The notes: generated from the letters alone by a model not told the origin. 64,000 nt of DNA from Mammaliicoccus stepanovicii (GCF_002902525.1 NZ_PPQZ01000003.1:1-64000), one strand, 5' to 3'; numbered from the stretch's first letter, positions 15,116 to 27,922 are shown. Made by a program: numbers and translations.

Positions 15116-16459
15116 TTAAATATAATCTATCGTAATGCCTAATGACTGTAACATTTCAAAATATGTTGGGCATGTTTTTGAAACACAAGATGGATCCAAT
15201 AACGTAATACCGTCTACTTTAGTGCCTATTAAACTTAAAGACATGGCAATTCGGTGATCGTCAAATGTGTCTAGTACGCCACTTTTGATCTTTCCTGGTG
15301 TAATAGTCCAGCCATCTTGGTGTTCTTCGATTTGTATGCCAAGTTTAGATAATGACTCTGTTAAAGCAGAAACTCTATTACATTCATGGTGTCGTATATG
15401 TTCTACTCCTGTAATCGTAATCGGACCATCAGCAAATGTAGCAAGTGTACCAATCGTTAATGCTTGATCAGAACATGCATTCATATCTATTGTTAAGTTG
15501 CCTCGAAGTTGCTTTGGACCTGATATCACAACATAATCTGCACCTCTTTCAACTTCGGCACCCATTTTCTCTAAAATGTCTACCACTTCTAAATCTGGTT
15601 GATGACTATTTAAGTTTAAGTGATTGATTTTTATTGTTGATTCAGTTAATGCTGCTAAAGCCATAAAATAACATGCTGTAGATAGATCAGCTTCTAATGG
15701 TAAATTCACAGCCTGATATTTCCCTTGTTCAACTTTCATTTGTTTATAATCACTTGAAACATCAACATTGATACCAAATTGATTCATCATATCAATCGTA
15801 ATATCGACATACGCACTTTGTACAATATCCGTTGTTAATTCAATTTCTGTTGGTTTATTAAATAGAGGCGCAGCCATTAATAGACCGCTAATAAATTGGC
15901 TGGATTGATTTCCAGCAACAGATACTTTCCCACCAGTTTCAGTATTACCTTTAATAGATATTGGAAGCTGTCCATGTTCTTCAAGGTAATTCACTTCTAC
16001 ACCTAGTTGCGTTAATGCATCATGCAAAGTTTTGTGTGGTCTAACTGCTAATTGTTCAGTTGATGTCATGATAATCTCACTATTATCTTGGGTACCAAGA
16101 ATCCCCGGTAAAAATCGAGCAGTCGTGCCAGCTGAACCAATAAATACTTGTTGTTTACTCGGTAATTGATTCACTTCAATACCCGTAACTTTAATATCAG
16201 TATCATTAAACTCAAAAGTCGCACCTAGTTTTTTCAAAGTTTCCATACACCAATATGTATCATCACTCTTAAGATAACCAGATAATGTTGACGTTCCTTC
16301 ACTAAATGCCGCCAGAATAAAGGCACGATTTGTAACGCTTTTACTACCAGGAATAACAACCTCTTTATTAAATGACTGTTTGACAGGATGAAGTGTTAAT
16401 TTTTCAACGCCATCCAACGCAGACCATGGTGATTTAGCACTTTTTAAATTAATCGTCAT
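15116..16459 (-). CDS. aroA: EPSP synthase family protein, divergent paralogue
   Basis: A 447-residue enolpyruvyl transferase of the AroA fold. It carries VIPGSKSVTNRAFILAA (phosphate-binding N-terminal motif), a GSAGTTARFLPG loop where PEP binds, a conserved Asp in CSDQALTIG, HHECNRVSAL in place of the usual VKE(T/S)(D/N)R block, and FDDHRIAMSLS near the C-terminus. These identify 3-phosphoshikimate 1-carboxyvinyltransferase rather than MurA. The motifs differ from the class II staphylococcal AroA (GDKSMTHR, GNSGTTTRL) encoded in the aroC-B-A operon elsewhere. ATG 16459 is chosen because AGGAGG precedes it. The gene stands alone between two terminators, which suggests later acquisition or a secondary role. 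Confidence 0.85.
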   Translation of the reverse strand: MTINLKSAKSPWSALDGVEKLTLHPVKQSFNKEVVIPGSKSVTNRAFILAAFSEGTSTLSGYLKSDDTYWCMETLKKLGATFEFNDTDIKVTGIEVNQLPSKQQVFIGSAGTTARFLPGILGTQDNSEIIMTSTEQLAVRPHKTLHDALTQLGVEVNYLEEHGQLPISIKGNTETGGKVSVAGNQSSQFISGLLMAAPLFNKPTEIELTTDIVQSAYVDITIDMMNQFGINVDVSSDYKQMKVEQGKYQAVNLPLEADLSTACYFMALAALTESTIKINHLNLNSHQPDLEVVDILEKMGAEVERGADYVVISGPKQLRGNLTIDMNACSDQALTIGTLATFADGPITITGVEHIRHHECNRVSALTESLSKLGIQIEEHQDGWTITPGKIKSGVLDTFDDHRIAMSLSLIGTKVDGITLLDPSCVSKTCPTYFEMLQSLGITIDYI

Positions 16460-16582
16460 AGATGATCCTCCTAAAAAATTCATTGATTATATTATAGCCC
16501 ATTTTATGAATGAATGAAACGAATTCATCACATTGATTTAAAGCGTTAAAGTAAAATGTCTATATATGCTTTAAATCATATT

Positions 16583-16631
16583 AAAAAAGCAGAAGAAATT
16601 CAGTTTTTCACTGATTTTCTTCTGCTTTTTT
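16583..16631. terminator. Bidirectional terminator after eno
   Basis: AAAAAAGCAGAAGAAA pairs with TTTTCTTCTGCTTTTTT around a CAGTTTTTCACTG inner hairpin. It lies 48 bp past the eno stop and upstream of the EPSP synthase gene, ending the glycolytic operon. Confidence 0.9.
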
Positions 16632-16678
16632 CATCTAAGACACTTATGCCCAAGACTTATTTAAAATATTAATTTCCA

Positions 16679-18004
<1,326 letters not shown>

Positions 18005-18015
18005 TTAGTTGATTA

Positions 18016-19547
18016 TTATTTGATTAATGACTCACCAGTCATATCTTCTGGTTTTTCTACTCCAAGTAAATCAATAAGTGTTGGTGCTAAATCTGCTAAA
18101 CGTCCACCACTTCTTACTTCTACCCCTTCTTTTGTTACGATAACAGGAACTGGGTTAGTTGTATGTGTCGTCATTGGTGAATCGCTATCTGTTAAAACTT
18201 CATCTGAATTACCGTGGTCTGCTGTTATAATTGCCGTACCATCCATAGATAAAATTTTGTCTACTACTTCACCTAGACACTCATCTACTGCTTCAATTGC
18301 TTTGATTGTAGGTTCAAGCATACCACTGTGGCCTACCATATCTGGATTAGCAAAGTTTAAGATAATTAAATCTAAATCACCTTTATCTAATTCTCCAATT
18401 AAAGCATCTTTGACTTCGAAAGCACTCATTTCTGGTTTCAAATCATATGTTGCTACTTTTGGTGAATCAATTAGCACACGACGTTCACCTTTAAATTCTG
18501 CATGTGAACCACCGCTCATGAAATACGTAACGTGTGGAAATTTTTCTGTTTCAGCAATTCTTAATTGATTTAAATTATTTTTTTCAGCTACTTCACCGAT
18601 AGTATTTTTAATATCGACTGCTTTAAATGCAACTTCAGCATTAACGTCGTCACTATATTTAGTAAAAGTAACAAAATATAAATCTTCAAACTTGCGATCT
18701 AATTTAAATCCTTCGAATTTTTCATTTGTATAAACTTGACTTAATTGCGCTGCTCTATCAGGACGGAAATTAAAGAATATCATAGCGTCATGACTGTTTA
18801 CACCTGTATTTTCAATACCTTGTTCCTCATCTTTCACGATGAATGGTATTACAAATTCGTCAGTAAGTCCTTCTTTATAATTTGCTTCAACACCTTCAGT
18901 AGCTGTTGTATAAACTGGACCTATACCATTAGACATGGCGTTGTATGCTTTTTCTTCGCGTTCCCAACGTTTATCTCTATCCATTGCATAATAACGTCCA
19001 GAAATTGACGCAAATTGTCCTAAACCTATTTCTTTAAATTTATTTTCAATTTCTTCAATATATTTAAGAGCAGATTTTTGGTCTACATCACGACCATCTA
19101 AGAAACCATGGACGTATAATTTTTTCACACCTTGCTTTTTAGCTAATTCTAATAGGGCAAATAAATGTTTGTAATGGCTATGTACGCCACCATCAGAGAT
19201 GAGGCCCATTAAATGAAGTGTTGAATTATTCTTAACAACATGACTCATTGCTGCTTTTAATTCTTCTATTTCAAAGAAGTCGCCATCTTCTATTGATTTG
19301 TTGATACGCGTTAAACTTTGATACACAATTCTTCCTGCACCAATATTTAAATGACCTACCTCAGAATTACCCATTTGTCCTTCAGGAAGCCCAACATCTA
19401 ATCCACATGCTGATAGCTCATTATGTGGATATTTGTTGTAATATCTATCAAAATTTGGTTTGTTAGCTAATTTAACCGCATTACCATGTTCTTCTTCACG
19501 GTTTGCAAAGCCATCAAGTATGATAAGTGCTGTTGGTTTTTTTGCCA

Positions 19548-19548
<1 letters not shown>
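18016..19548 (-). CDS. gpmI: 2,3-bisphosphoglycerate-independent phosphoglycerate mutase
   Basis: A 510-residue manganese-dependent mutase of the alkaline phosphatase superfamily. [12 protein letters not shown] carries the first metal Asp, and the phosphoserine nucleophile is in [31 protein letters not shown] and the C-terminal [11 protein letters not shown] and [10 protein letters not shown] supply metal ligands. Its first ATG overlaps the tpiA stop by one base, so the two are translationally coupled. It interconverts 3- and 2-phosphoglycerate between Pgk and Eno. Confidence 0.98.
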
Positions 19549-21522
<1,974 letters not shown>

Positions 21523-21570
21523 GACTTGTCTTCCTCCTCTAGATAATTGAAAATGTTATACGATTAAAAA

Positions 21571-21600
21571 TAAGCGGAGAAGCGTTGTGCTCCCCGCTTA
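21571..21600 (-). promoter_or_regulatory. Stem-loop between gap and pgk
   Basis: TAAGCGGGGAGC and GCTTCTCCGCTTA on the minus strand form a long stem with a small loop in the 114-bp gap-pgk spacer. Only a weak T-tract follows (ATTTTTAATCG). It may be an attenuator or a processing barrier that raises gap mRNA over the distal genes. Confidence 0.6.
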
Positions 21601-21636
21601 CTTATAAGCATAACCTATTTAGTTCATTTAATTAAA

Positions 21637-22647
21637 TTATTTGTTAGCTTGAGAAGCTAAATATTCTAAAGTACGAACTAATTGTGAAGTATAAGACATT
21701 TCATTGTCGTACCAAGATACAGTTTTAACTAATTGACGATCGCCAACAGTCATAACACGAGTTTGAGTTGCATCGAATAATGAACCGTAAGTGATACCAA
21801 TAATATCTGATGATACAATTTCATCTTCAGTGTAGCCGAATGAATCATTTGTAGCGTTTTTCATTGCTTGATTGATTTCTTCTACTGAAACTTCTTTGTC
21901 TAATACAGCTGTTAATTCTGTAACAGAACCAGTTGCAACTGGAACACGTTGTGCAGAACCATCTAGTTTACCTTTTAATTCTGGAATTACTAAACCAATT
22001 GCTTTAGCAGCACCAGTTGAGTTAGGTACGATGTTTTGAGCTGCAGCACGCGCACGACGGAAGTCGCCTTTAGCATGTGGAGCATCTAAAGTATTTTGGT
22101 CACCAGTGTAAGCGTGAATTGTCATCATTAGACCTTCAACGATACCGAATTGATCATTTAATACTTTAGCCATTGGTGCTAAACAGTTAGTAGTACAAGA
22201 AGCACCTGAAACGATTTCTTCTGAACCATCTAATTCGTCATGGTTTACGTTATATACGATTGTTTTTAAATCACCTGATGCTGGAGCTGAAATTAATACT
22301 TTTTTAGCACCTGCTTCGATATGAGCAGAAGCTTTTTCTTTATCAGCGAAGAAACCAGTACATTCTAATACTACATCGATGTCTAAATCTCCCCATGGTA
22401 ATTCTTTAGGGTTAGGATTTTCGAAAGTTTTGATTTCTTTACCGTTTACGCGGAAACCGTTCTCGATAACTTCAACTTCGTCTTTGAAACGACCTTGTGT
22501 AGAGTCATATTTTAATAAATGAGCTAACATTGCGTCATCTGTTAAATCGTTGATTGCTACAACTTCGATATTTTCTACCTCTTGTAATCTTCTAAATGCT
22601 AAACGACCTATTCTACCAAATCCATTAATTGCTACTTTAGTTGCCAT
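21637..22647 (-). CDS. gap: Glyceraldehyde-3-phosphate dehydrogenase (glycolytic)
   Basis: A 336-residue NAD-dependent dehydrogenase. [14 protein letters not shown] is the Rossmann motif, [12 protein letters not shown] holds the catalytic Cys, and [14 protein letters not shown] and the conserved [11 protein letters not shown] complete the active site. Start ATG 22647 follows AAAGGAGGCC. It is immediately downstream of its regulator cggR, which marks it as the glycolytic GapA rather than the gluconeogenic GapB. Confidence 0.98.
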   Translation of the reverse strand: MATKVAINGFGRIGRLAFRRLQEVENIEVVAINDLTDDAMLAHLLKYDSTQGRFKDEVEVIENGFRVNGKEIKTFENPNPKELPWGDLDIDVVLECTGFFADKEKASAHIEAGAKKVLISAPASGDLKTIVYNVNHDELDGSEEIVSGASCTTNCLAPMAKVLNDQFGIVEGLMMTIHAYTGDQNTLDAPHAKGDFRRARAAAQNIVPNSTGAAKAIGLVIPELKGKLDGSAQRVPVATGSVTELTAVLDKEVSVEEINQAMKNATNDSFGYTEDEIVSSDIIGITYGSLFDATQTRVMTVGDRQLVKTVSWYDNEMSYTSQLVRTLEYLASQANK

Positions 22648-22696
22648 TATTGATGGCCTCCTTTATGATTGTTATTACAAAAAGGCTATTCGCCTT

Positions 22697-23713
22697 TTAT
22701 TCCAAATTAATTATTGCTTTTGCAGCTTTCTCATCAGTTATAAGAACTGTATTCTTTGGTGCAATTTCAAGATAGGCTTTAATTGCCTCAGCTTTAGATG
22801 CACCACCCGCTACTGCAAAAATGTTTGTCTTCGTTACTAAATCTTCTAGTTGCATGCCGATAGTCTTAACACGATGTACGACTTCACCTTTTGAATCAAA
22901 ATAATACCCAAAAGCTTCACCGACTGCATGATGATGTTGCAATTGACCAATTATTTCATCAGAAGTTTTTCTTCTCTTGGCCATCTTCAGCGCATCACCA
23001 ATTCCGTGAATAATAAAATCCGAATGACGTATTGCATCAAGCACCTCTATTACTGCAGGCTCTTTCAACAATGTTTCATAAGAACTTTCACTAACCTGGT
23101 CTGGAACATACAAGACTTTATACGACCCACCAGTTCGATTTGCCATACTTGCACAAATTGTGTTTGCTTGAAATACTACATTTTCTCCTAAACCGCCTCG
23201 AGCTGGTGTAAACATGATGTCTTTGTTTAATGGATGCAACGACTCACTTACTTTAGCCATCGTTGAACCACCTGTTACAGAAACAGTTGCTTTATCATAT
23301 AATGCCTGTTCTAGTAGTTCACTTGTAACATTACCCATTTCTGCCTTAACTGACTCATCTGAATCAGAATTTCCTCTTACGATGTGAACTTTCACACCAT
23401 ACCGATTAAAAAATTCCTCTTCTAAATGATTAAAACTAGAGTATAACGTTAAATAATGTGCTAGTGATGAAAGTGTTTGTTCGCCAACATCTGTCAACTT
23501 CATTCCTGTAGACTGAACACTGACCAAATCTTGTTGTTTCAAAATTTCGATTTCAGTTCTCAATACCCGTTCAGTTACATTCATAACATCACTTAATGAC
23601 CTTCGACCAATAGGTTGTTTCTTTTCAATCGTACATAAAATATTAAAGCGTCGATACATCTTGTCAATCAAATCAGGAACTAGTCTATGTTGTATCTTCA
23701 ACAAATCTTCCAT
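22697..23713 (-). CDS. cggR: Central glycolytic genes regulator CggR
   Basis: A SorC-family repressor of the gap operon. The N-terminal helix-turn-helix is about residues 35-70 (QPIGRRSLSDVMNVTERVLR). The sugar-binding domain follows, with VSVTGGSTMAKVSESL and PARGGLGE as the phosphosugar pocket that senses fructose-1,6-bisphosphate. ATG 23713 gives 338 residues and sits ten bases after GAGGAGG; a TTG two codons earlier (23719) is too close to that site. Transcription continues into gap, so the protein autoregulates the whole operon. Confidence 0.95.
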   Translation of the reverse strand: MEDLLKIQHRLVPDLIDKMYRRFNILCTIEKKQPIGRRSLSDVMNVTERVLRTEIEILKQQDLVSVQSTGMKLTDVGEQTLSSLAHYLTLYSSFNHLEEEFFNRYGVKVHIVRGNSDSDESVKAEMGNVTSELLEQALYDKATVSVTGGSTMAKVSESLHPLNKDIMFTPARGGLGENVVFQANTICASMANRTGGSYKVLYVPDQVSESSYETLLKEPAVIEVLDAIRHSDFIIHGIGDALKMAKRRKTSDEIIGQLQHHHAVGEAFGYYFDSKGEVVHRVKTIGMQLEDLVTKTNIFAVAGGASKAEAIKAYLEIAPKNTVLITDEKAAKAIINLE

Positions 23714-23766
23714 AAACAAGACGCCTCCTCACAGATTAACAGATGGGCAATTTCCAACCTAGGTTA

Positions 23767-23782
23767 GACGTTTTGTGTCCCA
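23767..23782 (-). promoter_or_regulatory. Candidate CggR operator
   Basis: On the minus strand TGGGAC-ACAAAA-CGTC matches the Bacillus CggR half-operator pattern CGGGAC-N6-TGTC with two mismatches, and lies about 55 bp before cggR. A second, degraded copy may follow four bases later (CTAGGT-N6-TTGC), overlapping the palindrome AACCTAGGTT at 23756-23765. Confidence 0.5.
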
Positions 23783-23857
23783 TGCGGGTCAAAAAAATAA
23801 TATCTGTTTACATTTTTATAATACACCCGACAATATGTTTTTGCAAGCAAAAGAACT

Positions 23858-24106
23858 CTAACTTTTGAAGCGTGACATCTCTTCTAATAACGTAACAAAA
23901 TCAATATTGCCTTCTTGTATTATATGACTATTGTATTTCACAACTGGGATGCGCAACATGTATTCTTCCATTAGTTGGTCATCTTCTTCTATATTAATAG
24001 TTTCAATCTCGACATGTCTTTCGAAGGATTCTTGAAAGAATAGCAGTTGATGCCTTGCATTTTCACATAAAGTACAGTTACGACCTACATAAAATTGAAT
24101 TTTCAT
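23858..24106 (-). CDS. Glutaredoxin-like protein (DUF836)
   Basis: An 82-residue thioredoxin-fold protein with a dithiol CTLC motif at residues 11-14 and a cis-proline in RIPVVKY. It begins MKIQFYVGRNCTLCENARHQ, typical of the small glutaredoxin-like family beside cggR in staphylococci. The redox partner is unknown. It is monocistronic and flanked by the tRNA gene. Confidence 0.85.
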   Translation of the reverse strand: MKIQFYVGRNCTLCENARHQLLFFQESFERHVEIETINIEEDDQLMEEYMLRIPVVKYNSHIIQEGNIDFVTLLEEMSRFKS

Positions 24107-24130
24107 ATTATCATCCTCTAAACATTATAG

Positions 24131-24202
24131 CCTCCCCGAGACGAGTTGAACGCCCATTTCAAGAACCGGAATCTTGCGTGTTATCCATTACACTACGGAG
24201 AG
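24131..24202 (-). tRNA. tRNA-Arg (CCG)
   Basis: The minus strand folds as a 72-nt cloverleaf. The acceptor is CTCTCCG/CGGGGAG, the D-arm GTGT...ACAC, the anticodon stem CAAGA/TCTTG with loop TTCCGGT (anticodon CCG), the T-loop TTCAACT and the discriminator G. CCA is not encoded. It reads the rare Arg codon CGG. Confidence 0.92.
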
Positions 24203-24282
24203 ATAAATCTTCATTATTAATTTATATTGCCTTAACACTCTACTACTATAATAAAATTATAAATTCAAAGGAGTGAAATGAT

Positions 24283-24453
24283 ATGACATTTAGCCAAGCA
24301 GAAAAAATCATACACAAAAGATGCGCACGCTTTAATATGAAAGCTGATAAGATCAATTGCACACTTCTACTTGATTACGGAAACTATTATATCATTTATG
24401 CAAACATTGACAATATATGTCGCAAATTCCCCGTGTATAAATCCGCCATTTAA
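24283..24453 (+). CDS. Conserved-looking small protein upstream of clpP, 56 aa
   Basis: ATG 24283 follows AAAGGAGTGAAATGAT and opens a 56-residue frame beginning MTFSQAEKIIHKRCARFNMK with three cysteines (C14, C26, C46). Strong ribosome binding, regular codon use and location between tRNA-Arg and the CtsR-controlled clpP promoter support a real gene. No domain is recognised. Cysteines could bind metal, but their spacing is not a standard motif. Confidence 0.65.
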   Translation: MTFSQAEKIIHKRCARFNMKADKINCTLLLDYGNYYIIYANIDNICRKFPVYKSAI

Positions 24454-24482
24454 GATATAATATTCATCAGCAGGTCATATTT

Positions 24483-24513
24483 TTTGACCATGTTTGACTT
24501 TGTAGTGTATGAT
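24483..24513 (+). promoter_or_regulatory. clpP promoter with CtsR operator
   Basis: TTTGACC-ATG-TTTGACT (24483-24499) is, on the minus strand, AGTCAAA-CAT-GGTCAAA, a perfect match to the CtsR heptad repeat RGTCAAA-NAN-RGTCAAA. It overlaps the -35 TTGACC (24484-24489), which is 18 bp from TATGAT (24508-24513). clpP should therefore be repressed by CtsR and induced by heat and protein stress. Confidence 0.9.
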
Positions 24514-24547
24514 ATGGTCATTAAGATATTCAAAGGAGGATTAACTG

Positions 24548-25141
24548 ATGAATTTAATTCCAACAGTTATTGAAACAACTAACCGCGGTGAACGCGCTTA
24601 TGATATTTATTCACGTTTATTGAAAGACCGCATTATTATGCTAGGTTCTGCTATTGATGATAACGTAGCTAACTCAATCGTATCACAATTATTATTCTTG
24701 CAAGCTCAAGATTCTGAGAAAGATATATATTTATATATCAACTCACCTGGTGGTAGTGTTACAGCTGGATTTGCTATTTATGATACGATTCAGCACATCA
24801 AACCAGATGTACAAACAATCTGTATCGGTATGGCAGCTTCAATGGGTTCATTCCTATTAGCAGCTGGAGCTAAAGGTAAACGTTTCGCATTACCTAACAG
24901 TGAAGTTATGATTCACCAACCACTTGGTGGCGCACAAGGACAAGCAACTGAAATTGAAATTGCAGCGCGTCATATTTTACGTACTCGTGAAAAATTAAAC
25001 AAAATTTTATCAGAAAGAACAGGTCAACCAATTGAGAAAATTGAAAAAGACACTGATCGCGATAATTTCTTAACAGCTGATGAAGCTAAAGAATACGGTT
25101 TAATTGATGATGTTATGCATCCAGAAGATATGAAAGCTTAA
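24548..25141 (+). CDS. clpP: ATP-dependent Clp protease proteolytic subunit
   Basis: 197 residues; self-assembles into a 14-mer peptidase that works with ClpX and ClpC. The catalytic triad is visible: Ser98 in [11 protein letters not shown], His123 in MIHQPLGG, and the Asp in [14 protein letters not shown]. The N-terminal NLIPTVIE segment gates the pore. Start ATG 24548 follows AAAGGAGG. It is a single-gene transcript under CtsR control. Confidence 0.98.
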   Translation: MNLIPTVIETTNRGERAYDIYSRLLKDRIIMLGSAIDDNVANSIVSQLLFLQAQDSEKDIYLYINSPGGSVTAGFAIYDTIQHIKPDVQTICIGMAASMGSFLLAAGAKGKRFALPNSEVMIHQPLGGAQGQATEIEIAARHILRTREKLNKILSERTGQPIEKIEKDTDRDNFLTADEAKEYGLIDDVMHPEDMKA

Positions 25142-25158
25142 CTTTAATAAGGATTACT

Positions 25159-25189
25159 GCCTGGGACAAACGTGTTCCAGGCTTTTTTT
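25159..25189 (+). terminator. clpP terminator
   Basis: GCCTGG/CCAGGC stem with inner GGACAAACGTGTTCC extension, followed by TTTTTTT, 17 bp past the clpP stop. Confidence 0.9.
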
Positions 25190-25287
25190 ATATTTATTAT
25201 TCGATAAGAAAACATATAATTGATTAGCCTGTTTTTCATTTAATTACTTATATACCACTTTATTTTGTACGCCATATTTACAAAATA

Positions 25288-25336
25288 TTAACTGAATATA
25301 AACTTTTCGTTAACTTTACTTTGTTACGGTTAAATA
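25288..25336 (+). promoter_or_regulatory. PhoP-box-like repeat array upstream of phoA
   Basis: Hexamers TTAACT (25288), TAAACT (25299), TTAACT (25310) and TTGTTA (25321) are phased exactly 11 bp apart, with a further TTAAAT near 25330. This matches the Bacillus PhoP box, direct TTAACA-type repeats on one face of the helix. It lies 35-80 bp upstream of the alkaline phosphatase start, where an activator would bind. Confidence 0.65.
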
Positions 25337-25368
25337 GTAAATAAATCTTTATAAGGGAGAATGAGGTT

Positions 25369-26778
25369 ATGACGTTATCAAAAAAATTCACTACATCTTT
25401 AATTACAATTTCATTAGTTGCTTCATCCATCGTAGGTACAGCTTTCGCTTCTGAAACACCAAAATCAGATTCTAAAATAGCTGTGTCCGGGAACACTAAA
25501 AATCCAAGAAACATTATTTTCATGGTTGGGGATGGTATGGGGCCATCATATAACTCAGCTTATAGACATTTTGCAGATAATCCTGATACGAAAGAAATAG
25601 AACCAACTGCCTTTGATCAATATTTAAAAGGTCAACAAAAGACTGATCCTAATGACCCTAAAGAAAATGTTACTGATTCTGCCGCCGGTGCTACTGCATT
25701 TAGTACAGGTCAAAAAACATACAATGGTGCAATTAGTGTAGATGAAAATAAGAAAAAGTTAAAATCAGTACTAGAACAAGCTAAAGAGGATGGGAAATCT
25801 ACTGGTTTAGTTGTAACATCAGAAATTACAGATGCAACACCAGCAGCTTATGCATCACACGTTGATGATAGAGATAAGAAAGATGAAATAGCAAAACAAT
25901 TCTATAATGAAAAAATTAATGGAGAGCATACAGTTGATGTGTTATTAGGTGGTGGCCAAAAATACTTCGGCTCTCAAAATGGCAATTTGCAGAAGAAATT
26001 CAAAAAAGATGGATATGATGTCGTTCATAATAAAAATGCATTAAAAAATGCAAAAAGCGATAAAATCTTAGGATTATTTGCTGATGAAAATATGCCTCTA
26101 CAAATAGATGCACCAAATAAAAATCCAAAACTTGTAGACATGCAAAAATCCGCTTTACAACGACTTGAGAAAAACAAAAAAGGTTTCTTCTTAATGGTCG
26201 AAGGATCTTCAATTGATAAATCAGGTCACCCTAACGATATAACAGGCGTTATGTCTGAAATGAGTGGCTTTGAAGATGCATTTAAAAACGCAACTTCATA
26301 TGCTAAGTCACACCCAGATACATTAGTCGTTGCGACCGCTGACCACTCAACTGGTGGATTAACAATTGGTAAAGGGAAAGATTACGTATGGAATCCAGAT
26401 GCAATCAAGTCGATGAAACATTCCGGAAGTTATATGACTGAACAAATTGCAAAAGGAAAAGATCCAAAGAAAGTCATCAATGAAGGATACGGATTTAAAG
26501 TTGATGAGAATCAAATCAACATAATATCTAAAGAAGCGGATAAACTATCCAAGCTTAAGGAAGAAGATTCCCAATACGAAACTCAATTACAGGCATTACA
26601 AGACGCTATCCAAAAACCTATCAATGACAAATCACATACAGGATGGACTACTAAAGGTCATACTGGTGAAGACGTAAATATGTATGCAATGGGAGCAGGT
26701 TCTAACAAATTTGATGGTCTAATTGATAATACTGATAATGCTAAATTTATATTCTCATTCTTAGAGAATAAATCATAA
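25369..26778 (+). CDS. phoA: Secreted alkaline phosphatase
   Basis: A 469-residue exported phosphomonoesterase. The signal peptide is residues 1-27 (basic MTLSKK, hydrophobic core, cleavage after AFA). MVGDGMGPS carries the first metal Asp, the nucleophile Ser lies in ENVTDSAAGATAFSTG, and VATADHSTGG and KGHTGEDV supply zinc-ligand Asp and His residues. It releases phosphate from organic esters outside the cell when phosphate is scarce, in line with the PhoP-like box upstream. It is monocistronic with a bidirectional terminator. Confidence 0.95.
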   Translation: MTLSKKFTTSLITISLVASSIVGTAFASETPKSDSKIAVSGNTKNPRNIIFMVGDGMGPSYNSAYRHFADNPDTKEIEPTAFDQYLKGQQKTDPNDPKENVTDSAAGATAFSTGQKTYNGAISVDENKKKLKSVLEQAKEDGKSTGLVVTSEITDATPAAYASHVDDRDKKDEIAKQFYNEKINGEHTVDVLLGGGQKYFGSQNGNLQKKFKKDGYDVVHNKNALKNAKSDKILGLFADENMPLQIDAPNKNPKLVDMQKSALQRLEKNKKGFFLMVEGSSIDKSGHPNDITGVMSEMSGFEDAFKNATSYAKSHPDTLVVATADHSTGGLTIGKGKDYVWNPDAIKSMKHSGSYMTEQIAKGKDPKKVINEGYGFKVDENQINIISKEADKLSKLKEEDSQYETQLQALQDAIQKPINDKSHTGWTTKGHTGEDVNMYAMGAGSNKFDGLIDNTDNAKFIFSFLENKS

Positions 26779-26830
26779 CGATATACATCCAATTTCTATG
26801 GCACTTGTTAATGACCTAAATAACCAAAAA

Positions 26831-26872
26831 CAGACGTAACTCATTTTTTTAATGAATTACGTCTGTTTTTTT
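26831..26872. terminator. Bidirectional terminator between phoA and whiA
   Basis: CAGACGTAA (26831-26839) pairs with TTACGTCTG (26857-26865), with flanking A and T runs on both sides. It serves the convergent phoA and whiA transcripts. Confidence 0.9.
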
Positions 26873-26980
26873 ATTTCTACACAATTTTTGCAATATATTG
26901 TCGCTTCATTTTTTAAATATAAACTTCTATAACAATACATATTATTATAGTTAGTACTATGTCTTTTAATTATAATAATT

Positions 26981-27922
26981 TTATTCTATCGTTTCACCAT
27001 TTCTTATTTTATCTGCCATTTCATTTAATTTTCGCAATCTATGATTTATACCTGATTTTGAAATTTTTCCACTTGATACCATTTCACCAAGTTCTTTAAT
27101 AGATACGTCTTGATTATCTATTCTCAATCGAGCTACTTCTCTTAGTCGATCTGGTAAATTATCAATACCTATTTCCTTATCCAAAAGTTGAATACTTTCT
27201 ACTTGTTTCATTGCAGCACTTACAGTCTTATTTAAATTGGCAGTTTCACAGTTTACAAGTCTGTTTACTGAGTTTCTCATATCTCGAATAATTCTTACAT
27301 CCTCGAATTTCAATAATGCTTGATAGCCACCTATAATACTTAAAAACTCGGATATTTTTTCAGCTTCTTTTAAGTAACTAATGTATCCTTTTTTTCTTTC
27401 AAGTAATTTAGCATTTAACTGATATTGATTCATCAAACTTGTTAAGTCTGTAGAGTGTTCTTCATATAAAGAGAATATTTCGAGGTGATAAGAAGATGTT
27501 TCAGGATTATTTACAGATCCTCCTGCTAAAAATGCCCCTCTCAAATAACTTCTCTTACAACATTCATCTTGCAATATGTCTTTATCAATTTCTTGTGTGA
27601 ACATACCATTTTGTAAAATACCTAGCTCATCCAATATTTCTTTAGCTTTTACTTTAATTCTACTTATATAAATATTGTTTTTCTTAAGTTTCATTTTCTT
27701 TCTCACTAATAATTCTACTTCAACACCGAAACATTTTTTTATTAATGAAAAAATACGACGAGCTATTGCTGGATTTTCAGTTTGTACATTTATAATAAAC
27801 TGTTGATTAGATATACTCAAGTTACCATTCATGCGAATCAATGCTGAAAGTTCTGCTCTAGCGCAACATTCATCTACTTCAATTCTTGTTAATTCATTTT
27901 TCATCTCTGAAGCAAAGCTCAT
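26981..27922 (-). CDS. whiA: WhiA-type DNA-binding regulator
   Basis: A 313-residue protein with an N-terminal LAGLIDADG-like fold (about residues 1-200; [17 protein letters not shown] is the degenerate endonuclease motif) and a C-terminal helix-turn-helix ([20 protein letters not shown]). In Bacillus it affects division and chromosome segregation. It starts at ATG 27922 behind AAAGGATG and is last in the rapZ-yvcK-whiA cluster. Confidence 0.96.
   Translation of the reverse strand: MSFASEMKNELTRIEVDECCARAELSALIRMNGNLSISNQQFIINVQTENPAIARRIFSLIKKCFGVEVELLVRKKMKLKKNNIYISRIKVKAKEILDELGILQNGMFTQEIDKDILQDECCKRSYLRGAFLAGGSVNNPETSSYHLEIFSLYEEHSTDLTSLMNQYQLNAKLLERKKGYISYLKEAEKISEFLSIIGGYQALLKFEDVRIIRDMRNSVNRLVNCETANLNKTVSAAMKQVESIQLLDKEIGIDNLPDRLREVARLRIDNQDVSIKELGEMVSSGKISKSGINHRLRKLNEMADKIRNGETIE

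Noticed and set aside
15116-16459. MurA (UDP-GlcNAc enolpyruvyl transferase)
   Set aside because: The loop and C-terminal motifs (CSDQALT, HHECNR, DDHRIAM) are those of EPSP synthases, and MurA's catalytic Cys loop is missing.
18020-18568. 182-codon open frame opposite gpmI
   Set aside because: Antisense shadow of an intact essential gene with no start signals of its own.
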